From positions 2,728,001 through 2,792,000 of the forward strand of contig NZ_CP133018.1 of the NCBI RefSeq assembly GCF_030866785.1: a DNA stretch of 64,000 nt, written 5' to 3'. The notes below the pieces were generated by a model. It was not told the origin of the DNA. It was given only the letters and a program-made list of their open reading frames with translations, and made no database searches. Shown in pieces: positions 12,037 through 21,429 of the stretch. Numbering within the stretch: position 1 is the stretch's first letter; each line of letters begins with the position of its first letter. The translations under genes were made by a program, and so were the position numbers. The DNA comes from Agromyces protaetiae (GTDB lineage Bacteria; Actinomycetota; Actinomycetes; Actinomycetales; Microbacteriaceae).

Positions 12037-12296
12037 GTTCATCCGGTGCCGCGGTGTCGCGCATCCGGCTCGCAACGCGCCCAAGCGACGACCGTTCACG
12101 ACACCCCGGTCGATGAGGTCGCTCATACGAACGCCGGCCGCCCTGGCAGCCATCCGTTCCCGGCACACCGCGACGCAGCGTCGCGCGAATGCCCACCGCT
12201 TGGTCTGGATATTGGAATACGCGCTCCTGAGCGAATGGTCCGCGCAGTGCAGCAGGAGGATGCGGGTCGGGCCCGGATGGCGCACGAAGGACCCGG
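12037..12296. other. intergenic stretch without a recognisable gene
   Basis: Downstream of the HAD gene and of the convergent DUF998 gene. Short open frames exist on both strands but none has a ribosome site, typical codon use or a known motif. Base composition around 12180-12240 is less GC-rich than the flanks, so a decayed gene is possible but not demonstrable. Confidence 0.4.
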
Positions 12297-12893
12297 TCAG
12301 GCGGCGATGCCGGTCACGCCGATGAGCAGCAGGAAGCCGAGGAATCCGACGTAAATGATGCGCTCGGCCAGGCCGAACAGCGCGAAGCGCTTGGTCACGA
12401 CGCAGATCAGCACGCCGACCGATCCGATCGCGGCGATCACCCCGAACACGGTGGACCAGGTCGCCGCATCGGGATGCCCGCCGTCGTGCAGCGCACCTCC
12501 AGTGACGAAGGCCGCCGCGGTCGCCGCCCCGAACGCGAGGAACGCGAGCACGTTGTGAATGCGCCCGACCGCCGTGACTGGTGTCCCCGGGGCATCCATC
12601 CGGAGGAAAGGGATGAGCAGGCGCGCGGCAGCGAAGATCGCGAGCAGCACGGCCGGGACGACGACACGATCCCCGACGAGGCCCGCCAGTGCAATGATCG
12701 CCGCGATGCCGGCGAGGCCGGCCGCGATCGTCGAGACGGCGATCCACGGCCGATATCGCGTCAGGTGATACTGACTGACCGGGTCGCGCAGCGGATTGAG
12801 TCCGGTCGGCGCAACGTGGACGACCACGAGCCCGACGATCGTCACCGCCGTCAGCGCGAGGGTGAGCCACCCTCCCGCGATCTCGAGGCTCAC
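12297..12893 (-). CDS. DUF998-family membrane protein
   Basis: From the GTG at 12893 the protein has 198 residues and six predicted membrane helices. Family-type motifs are NPLRDPVSQY after helix 1 and RIHNVLAFLAF before helix 4. Function is unknown; members are small integral membrane proteins. An ATG at 12986 would add 31 residues with Cys and Trp that look non-membranous, so I prefer the internal GTG although its ribosome site is weak. It lies downstream of glpD on the same strand with a 145-bp gap and is probably a separate unit. Confidence 0.75.
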   Translation of the reverse strand: MSLEIAGGWLTLALTAVTIVGLVVVHVAPTGLNPLRDPVSQYHLTRYRPWIAVSTIAAGLAGIAAIIALAGLVGDRVVVPAVLLAIFAAARLLIPFLRMDAPGTPVTAVGRIHNVLAFLAFGAATAAAFVTGGALHDGGHPDAATWSTVFGVIAAIGSVGVLICVVTKRFALFGLAERIIYVGFLGFLLLIGVTGIAA

Positions 12894-13038
12894 GCGGCCG
12901 GATCCAATGCCTGGCTCACGCTGCGCGGCACACCACCAGTCTTCACACGACCCTCCAGATCGGACCGTCGAACGACCCGCGACCATTCACGCACGAAACG
13001 GAGACTCGCCGCAACTACATGCCGTCCGGCCACGCGGC

Positions 13039-14787
13039 CTACCCGGCGACGGATACCTCGGTGAGGCGCATGCCGTGCCACTCGCTCAGCACACGCGCGG
13101 TCTCGGCGACCTCGGCCGCGCGACGCTCGGCATCCCAGCCGAGCTCGTCGCCCGCGATCTCGGCGAGCTCAGCGAGCAGGGGCGCACTCACCGCGCCCGT
13201 GAAGGCGAGGCTCGTCCGGCGCTGCACCACGTCGAGCAGGTGCACGACGCGCTCGTGGCGCACGAGCCAGGCGATCTCGCCGCGCGTGTACCCGTCGTGG
13301 TGCGCCAGCACCGGGTCATCCGTGCCCTCGAGGTCCGCGATGATCGTCTCGGCGCGCGTGCCGTAGCGCTTGAGCAGCACCTCGGCGCGCTCACGGCCGA
13401 TCTCGTCGCGGTGCGCGACGACCCAGACGCGGCGCGCGTCGTCGGTCGCCGGGTAGCCGGCTCCGCCGCCGATCGCGAGGCCCGCGGTCGAGCGCACACG
13501 CTCGCGACCGAGTAGGCCGAGCACGTCGTTCGTGAGGTGCTCGGCGAGCGCGCGGAACGTCGTCCACTTGCCGCCAACGAGGCTGAGCAGCTTCGTGCCG
13601 GGGCGCTCCGGGACATCCGTCTCTTCGATGCGGTAGTCCCGCGAGACGAACCCGGGCTGCGTGTCGTCGTGCCGTGGCAGCGGCCGCACCCCCGAGAACC
13701 GGTAGACGATCTGCGACCGGTCGACGTGGATGTCGGGGAAGACGTGCCGCACGAGGTCGAAGAAGTAGTCGACCTCCGCCTCGGTGCAGACCGCCGGCTC
13801 GCGCATGTCGTGCTCGAGGTCGGTCGTGCCGACCATGACCCGCCCCTTGAGCGGGTAGATCAGCACGATACGGCCGTCCTCGTGCTCGAAGAAGATCTCG
13901 CGGCCGTCGGTCGCGGCGAGCAGCTCGGGGTGGTCGAGCACGATGTGCGAACCCTTCGTGCCGCCCATGAACTGCGAGGGCCGGCCGAGCTCGGCGTTCG
14001 TGAGGTCGGTCCAGGGCCCCGACGTGTTCACGACCACGTCGGCGGCGAGGTCGAACTCGGCGCCCGTCTCGCGGTCGCGCACGCGTACTCCGGCCGCCCC
14101 GAGGCCGATCGCCTCGACGAAGTTCACGGCGCGCGCGTGCGGCCCGGCGGCGAGCCCGTCGTGCAGCACGTCGAGGGCGAGTCGCTCGGGGTCGTGCATG
14201 CTCGCGTCGTAGTACGTCGCGGTGTACTTCACGCCCGGGTTGAGCGCGGGCAGCTCGGCGCGGGATCGATTCGCACCGAGGAACCGGTGCCGCGGCACGC
14301 TGCCGCCGTCGCGCGAGAACGAGTCGTAGATCGTGAGCCCGGTCTTGATGAGCAGCGCCCCGCGCTCGGTCGGCTTGCCCTGCTTGTGGGTGAGGAACCG
14401 CAACGGCGCCGACAGGATGCCGGAGAACGTCGAGAAGATCGGCACGGTCGTGCGCAGCGGCTTCACGTAGTGCGGGGCGATCTTGATGAGCGCGTTGCGC
14501 TCGGTGACCGATTCCTGCACGAGCCGGAACTCGCCGTTCTCGAGGTAGCGCACGCCGCCGTGGATCATGTGCGACGACGCGGCGGATGCCCCGGAGACGA
14601 AGTCGTTTCGCTCGACGAGCACGACGGGCACGCCCTGGAGCGCGAGATCCCGGAATGTCGCGATGCCGTTGATGCCGCCACCGATGATGACGACGGAGGC
14701 CGAGGGTTCGGCGCGGAGCGCGGTGACCTCGGCGCGTTCGCCGGCGGGTGCGACGCCGTCGCCGGCGAGGGGCATCGTGGAGGACAT
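13039..14787 (-). CDS. glpD: glycerol-3-phosphate dehydrogenase (FAD)
   Basis: The protein has 582 residues. It oxidises sn-glycerol 3-phosphate to dihydroxyacetone phosphate at the membrane and feeds electrons to quinone. The FAD dinucleotide motif VVIIGGGINGIAT lies near residues 32-44. The family signature ASSHMIHGGVRYLE follows near residue 70, and the C-terminal DAO_C-type domain starts near residue 430. The ATG at 14787 has GAAAGGA 7 nt upstream. The gene is divergent from a SorC-type regulator with a palindrome between them, suggesting local control by glycerol phosphate or a related sugar phosphate. Confidence 0.95.
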   Translation of the reverse strand: MSSTMPLAGDGVAPAGERAEVTALRAEPSASVVIIGGGINGIATFRDLALQGVPVVLVERNDFVSGASAASSHMIHGGVRYLENGEFRLVQESVTERNALIKIAPHYVKPLRTTVPIFSTFSGILSAPLRFLTHKQGKPTERGALLIKTGLTIYDSFSRDGGSVPRHRFLGANRSRAELPALNPGVKYTATYYDASMHDPERLALDVLHDGLAAGPHARAVNFVEAIGLGAAGVRVRDRETGAEFDLAADVVVNTSGPWTDLTNAELGRPSQFMGGTKGSHIVLDHPELLAATDGREIFFEHEDGRIVLIYPLKGRVMVGTTDLEHDMREPAVCTEAEVDYFFDLVRHVFPDIHVDRSQIVYRFSGVRPLPRHDDTQPGFVSRDYRIEETDVPERPGTKLLSLVGGKWTTFRALAEHLTNDVLGLLGRERVRSTAGLAIGGGAGYPATDDARRVWVVAHRDEIGRERAEVLLKRYGTRAETIIADLEGTDDPVLAHHDGYTRGEIAWLVRHERVVHLLDVVQRRTSLAFTGAVSAPLLAELAEIAGDELGWDAERRAAEVAETARVLSEWHGMRLTEVSVAG

Positions 14788-14895
14788 GGATCGTCCTTTC
14801 GCAAGGGCTCGGCCGGGTCAGGGCGCGGTTGCGACGATGGTCCCGGATGTGGATGAATACATGGTGAACCGAGCCGAACACTCTTTCAAGCCAGT

Positions 14896-14909
14896 TGCAC
14901 ATACGTGCA
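14896..14909. promoter_or_regulatory. candidate operator between glpD and the SorC regulator
   Basis: TGCAC ATAC GTGCA is a perfect 5-bp inverted repeat with a 4-bp spacer, centred 29 bp before the regulator start and about 115 bp before glpD. Its position fits autoregulation and control of glpD. Assignment to the neighbouring protein is inference. Confidence 0.45.
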
Positions 14910-14931
14910 GGCGCACGCAGGGGATGCACCC

Positions 14932-15912
14932 ATGACCGATCGTCAGGCCGACCGCGAGGCACTCGATCCGAAGACCCGCGAGGCGCTCCGCGCCGCGCAG
15001 CTCTACTACATGCAGGACCTCACGATGGATGCGATCGCGAAGGAGCTCGGCACGTCGCGCTCCTCGGTCTCACGCCTCCTCAGCCGTGCGCGCGAGAGCG
15101 GACTGGTCGAGATCACCATCCACTCGCCGCTCGACTCCCCCGGCCGGCTCGAGCACGACCTGCTGCAGGCCCACGGCATCACGGCACACGTCGTGCCGGT
15201 CCCCGATCACATCACCGACATCGACCGGCTCGAGCGCGTCGCCCTCTCGGCTGCACGGATTCTCGGGCGCTTCGTCGACTCGAACCAGGCGGTCGGGGTC
15301 GCGTGGGGATCGACGATGGGGGCGCTGAGCCGGCACCTCGTGCCGAAACCCACGCACAACACGGAGATCGTGCAGCTGAACGGCGCGGGCAACGTGCGCA
15401 CGACCGGCATCGTCTATGCAAGCGAGATCCTGCGCCGGTTCGGCGACGCGTTCGGCGCGCACGTGCAACAGTTCCCGGTGCCCGCGTTCTTCGACGACCC
15501 GGCGACGAAGGAGGCGTTCTGGCGCGAGCGCAGCACCCGGCGCCTGCTCGCGCTGCAGGCACGGCTCGATCTCGCGGTGTTCGGTCTCGGTTCTCCGTTC
15601 GCCGAGGTGCCGAGTCACGTCTACCAGGGCGGGTATCTCGAGCGCGCCGACTATCAGGCGCTGAGCCGCGACGGCGTCGTCGGCGACGTCGCGACGGTGT
15701 TCTTCCGGGCGGACGGGTCCACCGACGGCATCGCACTGAACGCCCGGGCGACCGGCCCCGACTTCCGCGTGCTGCGCCGGGCGCCCCGGCGCATCTGCGT
15801 GGTGTCGGGTCCCGCGAAGCTCGCGAGCCTGCGCGGCGCGCTCGCCGCAGACCTCATCACCGACCTCATCGTCGATGAGAGCACCGCACGCGCCCTCGTG
15901 GACGCGCCCTGA
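14932..15912 (+). CDS. SorC/DeoR-type sugar-binding transcriptional regulator
   Basis: The protein has 326 residues. An N-terminal helix-turn-helix (residues 15-60, with MDAIAKELGTSRSSVSRLLSRA) is followed by a sugar-phosphate-binding domain related to CggR/SorC. That domain contains GVAWGSTM and LAVFGLGSP segments and the late DGIALNARATG loop. Such proteins bind phosphorylated sugars and usually control the adjacent operon, here most likely glpD. The ATG at 14932 is preferred to an in-frame GTG at 14905, which lies inside the candidate operator. Confidence 0.88.
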   Translation: MTDRQADREALDPKTREALRAAQLYYMQDLTMDAIAKELGTSRSSVSRLLSRARESGLVEITIHSPLDSPGRLEHDLLQAHGITAHVVPVPDHITDIDRLERVALSAARILGRFVDSNQAVGVAWGSTMGALSRHLVPKPTHNTEIVQLNGAGNVRTTGIVYASEILRRFGDAFGAHVQQFPVPAFFDDPATKEAFWRERSTRRLLALQARLDLAVFGLGSPFAEVPSHVYQGGYLERADYQALSRDGVVGDVATVFFRADGSTDGIALNARATGPDFRVLRRAPRRICVVSGPAKLASLRGALAADLITDLIVDESTARALVDAP

Positions 15913-16026
15913 CGGATGCCTCATCCGGACCCCGCCCGCGTCGAGTCGTGAACGCGCGGACGACGGGGAAACCGGGAAGCGTCGCCGGATGACACGGGGA
16001 ATACCACGCCGGTTCGCGCGTTGACC

Positions 16027-16032
16027 TAGAAT
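16027..16032 (+). promoter_or_regulatory. -10 box of the riboflavin operon
   Basis: TAGAAT lies about 12 bp upstream of the first paired bases of the FMN riboswitch, so transcription would start just before the aptamer. No good -35 box is seen at the matching distance. Confidence 0.5.
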
Positions 16033-16043
16033 CGACACGACAA

Positions 16044-16182
16044 CGTGCTCCGGGGTCGGTGAAAATCCGAGCCGGCGGTGACAGTCCGCGAGCCGGGAAG
16101 TCGCGACCGCAGGTCGCGAACGAACGGTTGAGCCGGTGAAATTCCGGCACCGACGGTGAAAGTCCGGATGGGAGGCGGCACG
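16044..16182 (+). ncRNA. FMN riboswitch (RFN element)
   Basis: Conserved aptamer blocks are present in order: GGGGTCGGTGAAAATCCGA, GCCGGCGGTGACAGTCCGCGA, a variable hairpin (GTCGCGACCGCAGGTCGCGA), GCCGGTGAAATTCCGGC, and ACGGTGAAAGTCCGGATGGG ending in AGGCGGCAC. This is the six-stem FMN-binding fold that represses riboflavin genes when FMN is abundant. It is followed by 75 nt to ribD. The AGGA ribosome site of ribD lies downstream, so control could be at translation; no clear intrinsic terminator is visible before ribD. Confidence 0.95.
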
Positions 16183-16257
16183 TGTCGGCGATGCTCGGCG
16201 TCGCCGACGTCCGGCGTAGCCGGAGCCATCCCCGGAGCCTTACGACAGGACCTTCGG

Positions 16258-17358
16258 ATGACCCCGAGCACCGCACGCACGGCCACGGCGCCCACGGCCG
16301 ATGGCGACGCGATGCGCCGCGCACTCGAGCTCGCCGCGCTCGGGCCGGCGCGCGGGGTGAACCCCCGCGTCGGCTGTGTCCTGCTCGGCCCCGACGGCAC
16401 CACGCTCGCCGAAGGCTGGCACCGCGGCGCCGGCACCGCGCACGCCGAGGTCGACGCGCTGAGCAAGCTCGCCCCCGGCGAGGCGATCGGTGCGACCGCC
16501 GTCGTGACGCTCGAACCGTGCAACCACACCGGGCGCACGGGGCCATGCTCGGAGGCGCTGATCGACGCGGGCGTCGCGCGCGTCGTGTACGGCGTCTCGG
16601 ACCCGGGTGACCGATCGGCCGGCGGCGCCGAGCGGCTGCGTGCCGCGGGCGTCGAGGTCGTGCCGCTCCACGACCTCGACCAGGCGCTCGCCAACGAGGT
16701 CGAGGCCTTCCTCGCCGACTGGCTCTTCACGGTCCGCCACGCCCGCCCGCGAGTCGTCGTCAAGTGGGCGTCGACGCTCGACGGCCGCGCCGCGGCGGCC
16801 GATGGCAGCTCGCAATGGATCACGGGCGCGGCGGCCCGCGCCGACGTGCACCGCCGGCGCGCAGACGCCGACGCGATCGCGGTCGGCACCGGCACGCTCC
16901 TCGCCGACGACCCCGCGCTCACCGCGCGCGCCACCGACGGCGACCTGCTCGCGCACCAGCCGGTGCCGGTCGTGTTCGGACGACGTCATGTGCCGGCCGA
17001 CGCGCGCGTGACGAGGCATCCGGAGTCCGTGATCCAGCTCGACGGACGCGACCTCGCCGCCGACCTCGCGCTCCTCGCCCGGCGGGGCGTCCGCTCCCTC
17101 TTCGTCGAGGGCGGCCCGACGCTCGCGAGCGCCTTCCTCGCCGCCGGGTTCGCCGACGAGCTGCTCGTCTACCTCGCGCCCGCCCTCCTCGGTGGACCGC
17201 GCCTCGCACTCGGCGACCTCGGCGTGCCGACCATCGCCGAGGCTCTCAGATTCGACTTCGCCGCCATCGAGCGGCTGGGCGACGACCTGCTGGTCGTCGC
17301 CAACCCGGTCGCGGCCCGCGCCACGCGCGACGCGACCGACCCTACGGAAGGGAACTGA
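16258..17358 (+). CDS. ribD: bifunctional diaminohydroxyphosphoribosylaminopyrimidine deaminase / 5-amino-6-(5-phosphoribosylamino)uracil reductase
   Basis: The protein has 366 residues. It performs the second and third steps of riboflavin synthesis. The N-terminal zinc deaminase carries the HAE motif (AHAEVDAL) and the PC-x9-C zinc ligands in EPCNHTGRTGPCSEAL. The C-terminal reductase has KWASTLDGR, the SSQWITG segment and the EGGPTLASAFL nucleotide-binding loop. The ATG at 16258 with AGGACC upstream is preferred to the frame-open start at 16156, which is inside the riboswitch. It is the first gene of the rib operon; ribE starts one base after its stop. Confidence 0.95.
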   Translation: MTPSTARTATAPTADGDAMRRALELAALGPARGVNPRVGCVLLGPDGTTLAEGWHRGAGTAHAEVDALSKLAPGEAIGATAVVTLEPCNHTGRTGPCSEALIDAGVARVVYGVSDPGDRSAGGAERLRAAGVEVVPLHDLDQALANEVEAFLADWLFTVRHARPRVVVKWASTLDGRAAAADGSSQWITGAAARADVHRRRADADAIAVGTGTLLADDPALTARATDGDLLAHQPVPVVFGRRHVPADARVTRHPESVIQLDGRDLAADLALLARRGVRSLFVEGGPTLASAFLAAGFADELLVYLAPALLGGPRLALGDLGVPTIAEALRFDFAAIERLGDDLLVVANPVAARATRDATDPTEGN

Positions 17359-17359
17359 C

Positions 17360-18025
17360 ATGTTCACCGGAATCATCGAGGAGCTCGGCGTCGTCACGCG
17401 CGTCGAGCGCAGCGCCGACGCGGCCCGGCTCACCGTGCGCGGCCCGCTCGCGGTCGAGGGCGTCCGCCACGGCGACTCGATCGCCGTCTCCGGAGTGTGC
17501 CTCACGGTCGTCGACTCCGACGCCGAGTCCTTCACCGCGGACGTCATGGCACAGACCCTGACCATGTCCACGCTGGATGCGGCGCGCGAGGGACTCGCGG
17601 TGAACCTCGAGCGCGCGGCGCTCGTCGGCGACCGCCTCGGCGGCCATATCGTCCAGGGTCACATCGACGGCACCGCGCGTGTGCTCGAGGTCCGCCCCGG
17701 CGAGGCATGGCGGGTGCTGCGCTTCTCGCTCGACGACGCGCACGCGGCGCTCGTGGTCGACAAGGGCTCGATCGCGGTCGACGGCGTCTCGCTCACGGTC
17801 AGCGCGATCGGCGACGAGCTCGACGGCTCCTGGTTCGAGGTGTCGCTCATCCCCGAGACGCTCGCCGCGACGACGCTCGGCGAGCGCGTCGTGGGTGACC
17901 AGGTCAACATCGAGACCGACATCCTGGCCAGGCACGTCGAGCGGATGCTCCGGCTCGAGGGGCACCGGTCGCTGCCTTCGTCCGTCGCCGAGCCGGCGAT
18001 CGCCGCGGCGGGAGGTGCGGCGTGA
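17360..18025 (+). CDS. ribE: riboflavin synthase alpha chain
   Basis: The protein has 221 residues and dismutates two 6,7-dimethyl-8-ribityllumazine molecules to riboflavin. It starts with the family hallmark MFTGIIEELG. Two lumazine-binding repeats are seen: residues 1-90 with SGVCLTV, and residues 98-185 with GHIVQGHIDG and DGVSLTV. GGAAGGGAA precedes the ATG. Its TGA overlaps the GTG of ribBA by 4 bp. Confidence 0.96.
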   Translation: MFTGIIEELGVVTRVERSADAARLTVRGPLAVEGVRHGDSIAVSGVCLTVVDSDAESFTADVMAQTLTMSTLDAAREGLAVNLERAALVGDRLGGHIVQGHIDGTARVLEVRPGEAWRVLRFSLDDAHAALVVDKGSIAVDGVSLTVSAIGDELDGSWFEVSLIPETLAATTLGERVVGDQVNIETDILARHVERMLRLEGHRSLPSSVAEPAIAAAGGAA

Positions 18026-19335
18026 GTCTCGCGGGCATGCCTGAGGTGCTCGACGCGCTCCGCGCCGGCAAGCCGGTGATCGTGGCCGACGACGAGGCGC
18101 GTGAGAACGAGGGCGACGCGATCATGGCCGCCCAGTTCGCGACCCAGGAATGGATCGCGTGGATGGTGCGGCACACGAGCGGCTACCTCTGCGCGCCCAT
18201 GCCGAACGCCCTCGCCGACCGGCTCGAGCTGCCGATCATGGTCGAGCGCAGTGAAGACGTGCGCGGCACCGCGTACACGATCTCGGTCGACGCCGCCGAT
18301 CGCACGTCCACCGGTATCTCCGCGGCCGACCGGGCGCACACGCTGCGCGTGCTCGCCGACCCGACGGCGACGCCCGACCGGCTCATCCGCCCCGGCCACA
18401 TCCTGCCGCTGCGCGCGGTCGACGGCGGCGTCGTCGAACGTGCGGGGCACACCGAGGCCGCGGTCGACCTGATGCGCCTCGCGGGGCTCGCGCCCGTCGG
18501 CGTCATCGGCGAGATCGTCGCCGACGACGGCGAGATGATGCGCCTGCCCGGCCTGATCGAGCTCGGCGAGCGCGACGGACTGCCCGTGACGACCGTCGCG
18601 GCCCTCGTCGACTGGATCCGCGAGCACGGCATCGCCGGCGAGGCATCCGGTGCCGCGGCGGCGAACGCCGCCCCCACGATCGACGAGTCCTCCCCCGTGC
18701 GGTTCGAGGTCGAGACCAGGCTGCCGACCGAGCACGGCTCGTTCCGGGTGCGGGCCTACCGCGACCGGCAGACCGGTGCCGACCACGTCGCGATCATCGC
18801 GGGCCACCCCGAGGCCGACCCCGAAGGCGCGGTCGTCCGTGTGCACTCCGAGTGCCTGACCGGCGAGGCGTTCGGCTCCCTGAAGTGCGAGTGCGGGCCG
18901 CAGCTCGACACCGCGCTGGAGCAGATCCAGCGCACGGGCGGCGTCGTCGTCTACCTGCGCGGGCACGAGGGCCGCGGCATCGGGCTCATCAACAAGCTGC
19001 GCGCGTACCGGCTGCAGGAGGGCGGCCTCGACACGCTCGACGCGAACCTCGCCCTCGGCCTGCCGATCGACAGCCGCGACTACGGCGCGGCGAGCGCGAT
19101 CCTCGCCGACCTCGGCATCCGCCGGGTGCGGCTGCTCACCAACAACCCTGAGAAGGTCGCCGGACTCGAAGCGCACGGCATCGAGGTGGCCGAGCGGCTG
19201 CCGCTCGTCGTCGGCGTCGGTGCCGGGAACCAGGGCTACCTCGAGACCAAGCGTCGCCGCATGGGCCACGCGATCGATGACGGTCAGCTGGCGGATGCCT
19301 CGGCCGCGACCCTGCTGGAAGGACACGCCTCATGA
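18022..19335 (+). CDS. ribBA: 3,4-dihydroxy-2-butanone 4-phosphate synthase / GTP cyclohydrolase II
   Basis: The protein has 437 residues and supplies both branches of riboflavin synthesis. The RibB half (residues 1-205) has the acidic [10 protein letters not shown] loop, the TGISAADR segment and [10 protein letters not shown]. The RibA half (225-437) has the zinc site [18 protein letters not shown], the [10 protein letters not shown] motif and the TNNPEKV segment. The GTG start overlaps ribE by 4 bp and the gene overlaps ribH by 4 bp, giving tight translational coupling. Confidence 0.96.
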   Translation: MSLAGMPEVLDALRAGKPVIVADDEARENEGDAIMAAQFATQEWIAWMVRHTSGYLCAPMPNALADRLELPIMVERSEDVRGTAYTISVDAADRTSTGISAADRAHTLRVLADPTATPDRLIRPGHILPLRAVDGGVVERAGHTEAAVDLMRLAGLAPVGVIGEIVADDGEMMRLPGLIELGERDGLPVTTVAALVDWIREHGIAGEASGAAAANAAPTIDESSPVRFEVETRLPTEHGSFRVRAYRDRQTGADHVAIIAGHPEADPEGAVVRVHSECLTGEAFGSLKCECGPQLDTALEQIQRTGGVVVYLRGHEGRGIGLINKLRAYRLQEGGLDTLDANLALGLPIDSRDYGAASAILADLGIRRVRLLTNNPEKVAGLEAHGIEVAERLPLVVGVGAGNQGYLETKRRRMGHAIDDGQLADASAATLLEGHAS

Positions 19336-19802
19336 GCGGAACAGGCTCCCCCACCCTCGACGTCGACGGCACCGGGCTCGAGGTGGTGATCGTCGCCGGC
19401 AGCTGGCACGACGAGATCACCGACGGCCTCATCGCCGGCGCGACGACCACGCTCGACGAGGCGGGTGCGTCACACACGCTCGTGCGCGTGCCCGGCAGCT
19501 TCGAGCTGCCCGTTGTGGCGAAGGCCGCACTCGAGGCGGGGGCCGACGCGGTCGTCGCGCTGGGCGTGATCATCCGCGGCGGCACGCCGCACTTCGAGTA
19601 CGTGTCGTCCGCGGCGACCGACGGGCTCACGCGGGTCGCGCTGGACACCGGCAAGCCGGTCGGGTTCGGCGTGCTCACGCTGGACGACGAACAGCAGGGC
19701 CTCGACCGCGCCGGCCTCCCCGGCTCGAAGGAGGACAAGGGCCGTGAGGCGGCCGAGGCCGCGGTGGCCACCGTGCGCGCGCTTCGCGCGCTGCGCGCGT
19801 AG
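19332..19802 (+). CDS. ribH: 6,7-dimethyl-8-ribityllumazine synthase
   Basis: The protein has 156 residues, the usual length of the capsid-forming lumazine synthase. It condenses the RibD-derived pyrimidine with dihydroxybutanone phosphate. Visible signatures are [25 protein letters not shown] and [10 protein letters not shown]. The ATG overlaps the ribBA stop by 4 bp. It is the last rib gene. The following 180 bp contain a 20-bp imperfect direct repeat (GCATCCG plus CGCTCGTCGC) but no clear hairpin. Confidence 0.96.
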   Translation: MSGTGSPTLDVDGTGLEVVIVAGSWHDEITDGLIAGATTTLDEAGASHTLVRVPGSFELPVVAKAALEAGADAVVALGVIIRGGTPHFEYVSSAATDGLTRVALDTGKPVGFGVLTLDDEQQGLDRAGLPGSKEDKGREAAEAAVATVRALRALRA

Positions 19803-19986
19803 CATCCGCCGCTCGTCGCAGCATCCGTACCGCTCGTCGCGCCAGGCTCGCCGGCCGGGCGCGACGCGCGTAGGGTGATGCGGTTGCCACAAGCGACGAT
19901 TCCTTCGCTCCGCTGCCCGGACCACGCCTGACCGACGTTCCCCGCGGCGGGCACGTCCCACCAGCACCACGGAGTCATTGCAGGCG

Positions 19987-21357
19987 ATGTCCTCACCCAC
20001 CACCGCGGCCACGGCCGCGAGCACCGGTTCCGCCCCGGCCAACCCGCGCAGCCGGGTCATCCTGGCCAGCCTCATCGGCACGACGATCGAGTTCTACGAC
20101 TTCTACGTCTATGCCACGGCGGCGGTTCTCGTCTTCCCGCACCTGTTCTTCCCGACCGGTGACGCCACCACGGCGCTGCTGTCGTCGTTCGCCGTGTTCG
20201 GCGCGGCGATGGTCGCGCGCCCGCTCGGCGCCGTCATCTTCGGGCACCTCGGTGACAAGCACGGCCGCAAGGCGACGCTCGTCGGCGCACTGCTCACGAT
20301 GGGCATCGCGACGTTCCTGATCGGCGTCCTGCCGACCTATCAGCTCGTGGGCTGGTTCGCCCCGCTGCTGCTCGTGATCCTGCGCATCGGCCAGGGCTTC
20401 GCGCTGGGCGGCGAGTGGTCGGGTGCGGCGCTCGTCGCGACCGAGAACGCGCCGAAGGGCAAGCGTGCCTGGTACGGCACGTTCCCGCAGCTGGGGGCGC
20501 CGATCGGCTTCATCATCGCGAACGGGCTGTTCCTCATCATCGCGGCACTGTTGCCCTCGGACGACCCGTCGATGCCGTCGCAGGCATTCCTCGACTGGGG
20601 CTGGCGCATCCCGTTCCTGTTCTCGATCGTCATGGTCGCCGTCGGCCTGTGGGTGCGGTTGCGCCTCGTCGAGTCGACCGCGTTCTCGAAGGCGACGAAG
20701 CAGGGCAAGATCCAGCGTCTGCCGCTCGCGACCGTGTTCAAGGGGTACTGGAAGCAGCTCATCCTCGGCACGTTCTTCATGCTCGCGACGTACGTGCTCT
20801 TCTACCTGATGACCACGTTCTCGCTCTCGTACGGCCGCGCGCCGGTCGAGGCCGCCGAGGGCGCGCTGCCGGGCCTCGGCTACTCGTACAACACGTTCGT
20901 GCTCATGCTCATCGGCGGCGTGGTGTTCTTCGGCATCTTCACGCTGCTGTCCGGCCCGTGGGCCGACCGCTGGGGCCGTCGCCGCACGCTCATCTGGGTC
21001 ACGCTCGGCATCATCGTGTTCGGGCTCGTCTGGGTGCCGATGCTCGGCGCCGGGTTCTGGGGCGTCATGGCGTGGCTCATCGTGGGCTTCGCGCTCATGG
21101 GCATGACCTTCGGCCCGATGGGCGCGCTGCTGCCCGAGCTGTTCCCGACGAACGTGCGCTACACGGGCTCGGGCATCTCATACAACGTGTCGTCGATCCT
21201 CGGCGCCGCGGTCGCGCCGTTCATCGCGGTCGCGCTGTGGCAGGCCGGCGGCGGCAGCCCGTTCTGGGTCGGCATCTATCTGTCGTCCATGGCCGTGCTC
21301 ACCCTCATCGCGCTCTTCGTCTCCAAGGAGACGAAGGACGTCGACATGGACGCGTAA
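19987..21357 (+). CDS. MFS transporter, metabolite:H+ symporter (MHS) type
   Basis: The protein has 456 residues with about 12 membrane helices. MFS signature loops are GHLGDKHGRK after helix 2 and GPWADRWGRRR after helix 8. The N-terminal SLIGTTIEFYDFYVYATAA and RIGQGFALGGEWSGA segments are typical of the MHS branch (shikimate, alpha-ketoglutarate and betaine symporters). Substrate unknown. The start is the ATG at 19987, with GGAG upstream, rather than the TTG at 19978. The last 171 bp (21187-21357) recur at 22718-22888 with six base differences. Confidence 0.9.
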   Translation: MSSPTTAATAASTGSAPANPRSRVILASLIGTTIEFYDFYVYATAAVLVFPHLFFPTGDATTALLSSFAVFGAAMVARPLGAVIFGHLGDKHGRKATLVGALLTMGIATFLIGVLPTYQLVGWFAPLLLVILRIGQGFALGGEWSGAALVATENAPKGKRAWYGTFPQLGAPIGFIIANGLFLIIAALLPSDDPSMPSQAFLDWGWRIPFLFSIVMVAVGLWVRLRLVESTAFSKATKQGKIQRLPLATVFKGYWKQLILGTFFMLATYVLFYLMTTFSLSYGRAPVEAAEGALPGLGYSYNTFVLMLIGGVVFFGIFTLLSGPWADRWGRRRTLIWVTLGIIVFGLVWVPMLGAGFWGVMAWLIVGFALMGMTFGPMGALLPELFPTNVRYTGSGISYNVSSILGAAVAPFIAVALWQAGGGSPFWVGIYLSSMAVLTLIALFVSKETKDVDMDA

Positions 21358-21376
21358 CGCACCTCACCTCTTGACG

Positions 21377-21412
21377 ACGGGGAGCGGATGCCACGAGGCA
21401 TCCGCTCCCCGT
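21377..21412 (+). terminator. terminator of the MFS gene
   Basis: A perfect 16-bp stem, ACGGGGAGCGGATGCC paired with its complement around an ACGA loop, lies 19 bp after the stop codon. Confidence 0.8.
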
Positions 21413-21429
21413 TCGTGTGCTCGATGGCG

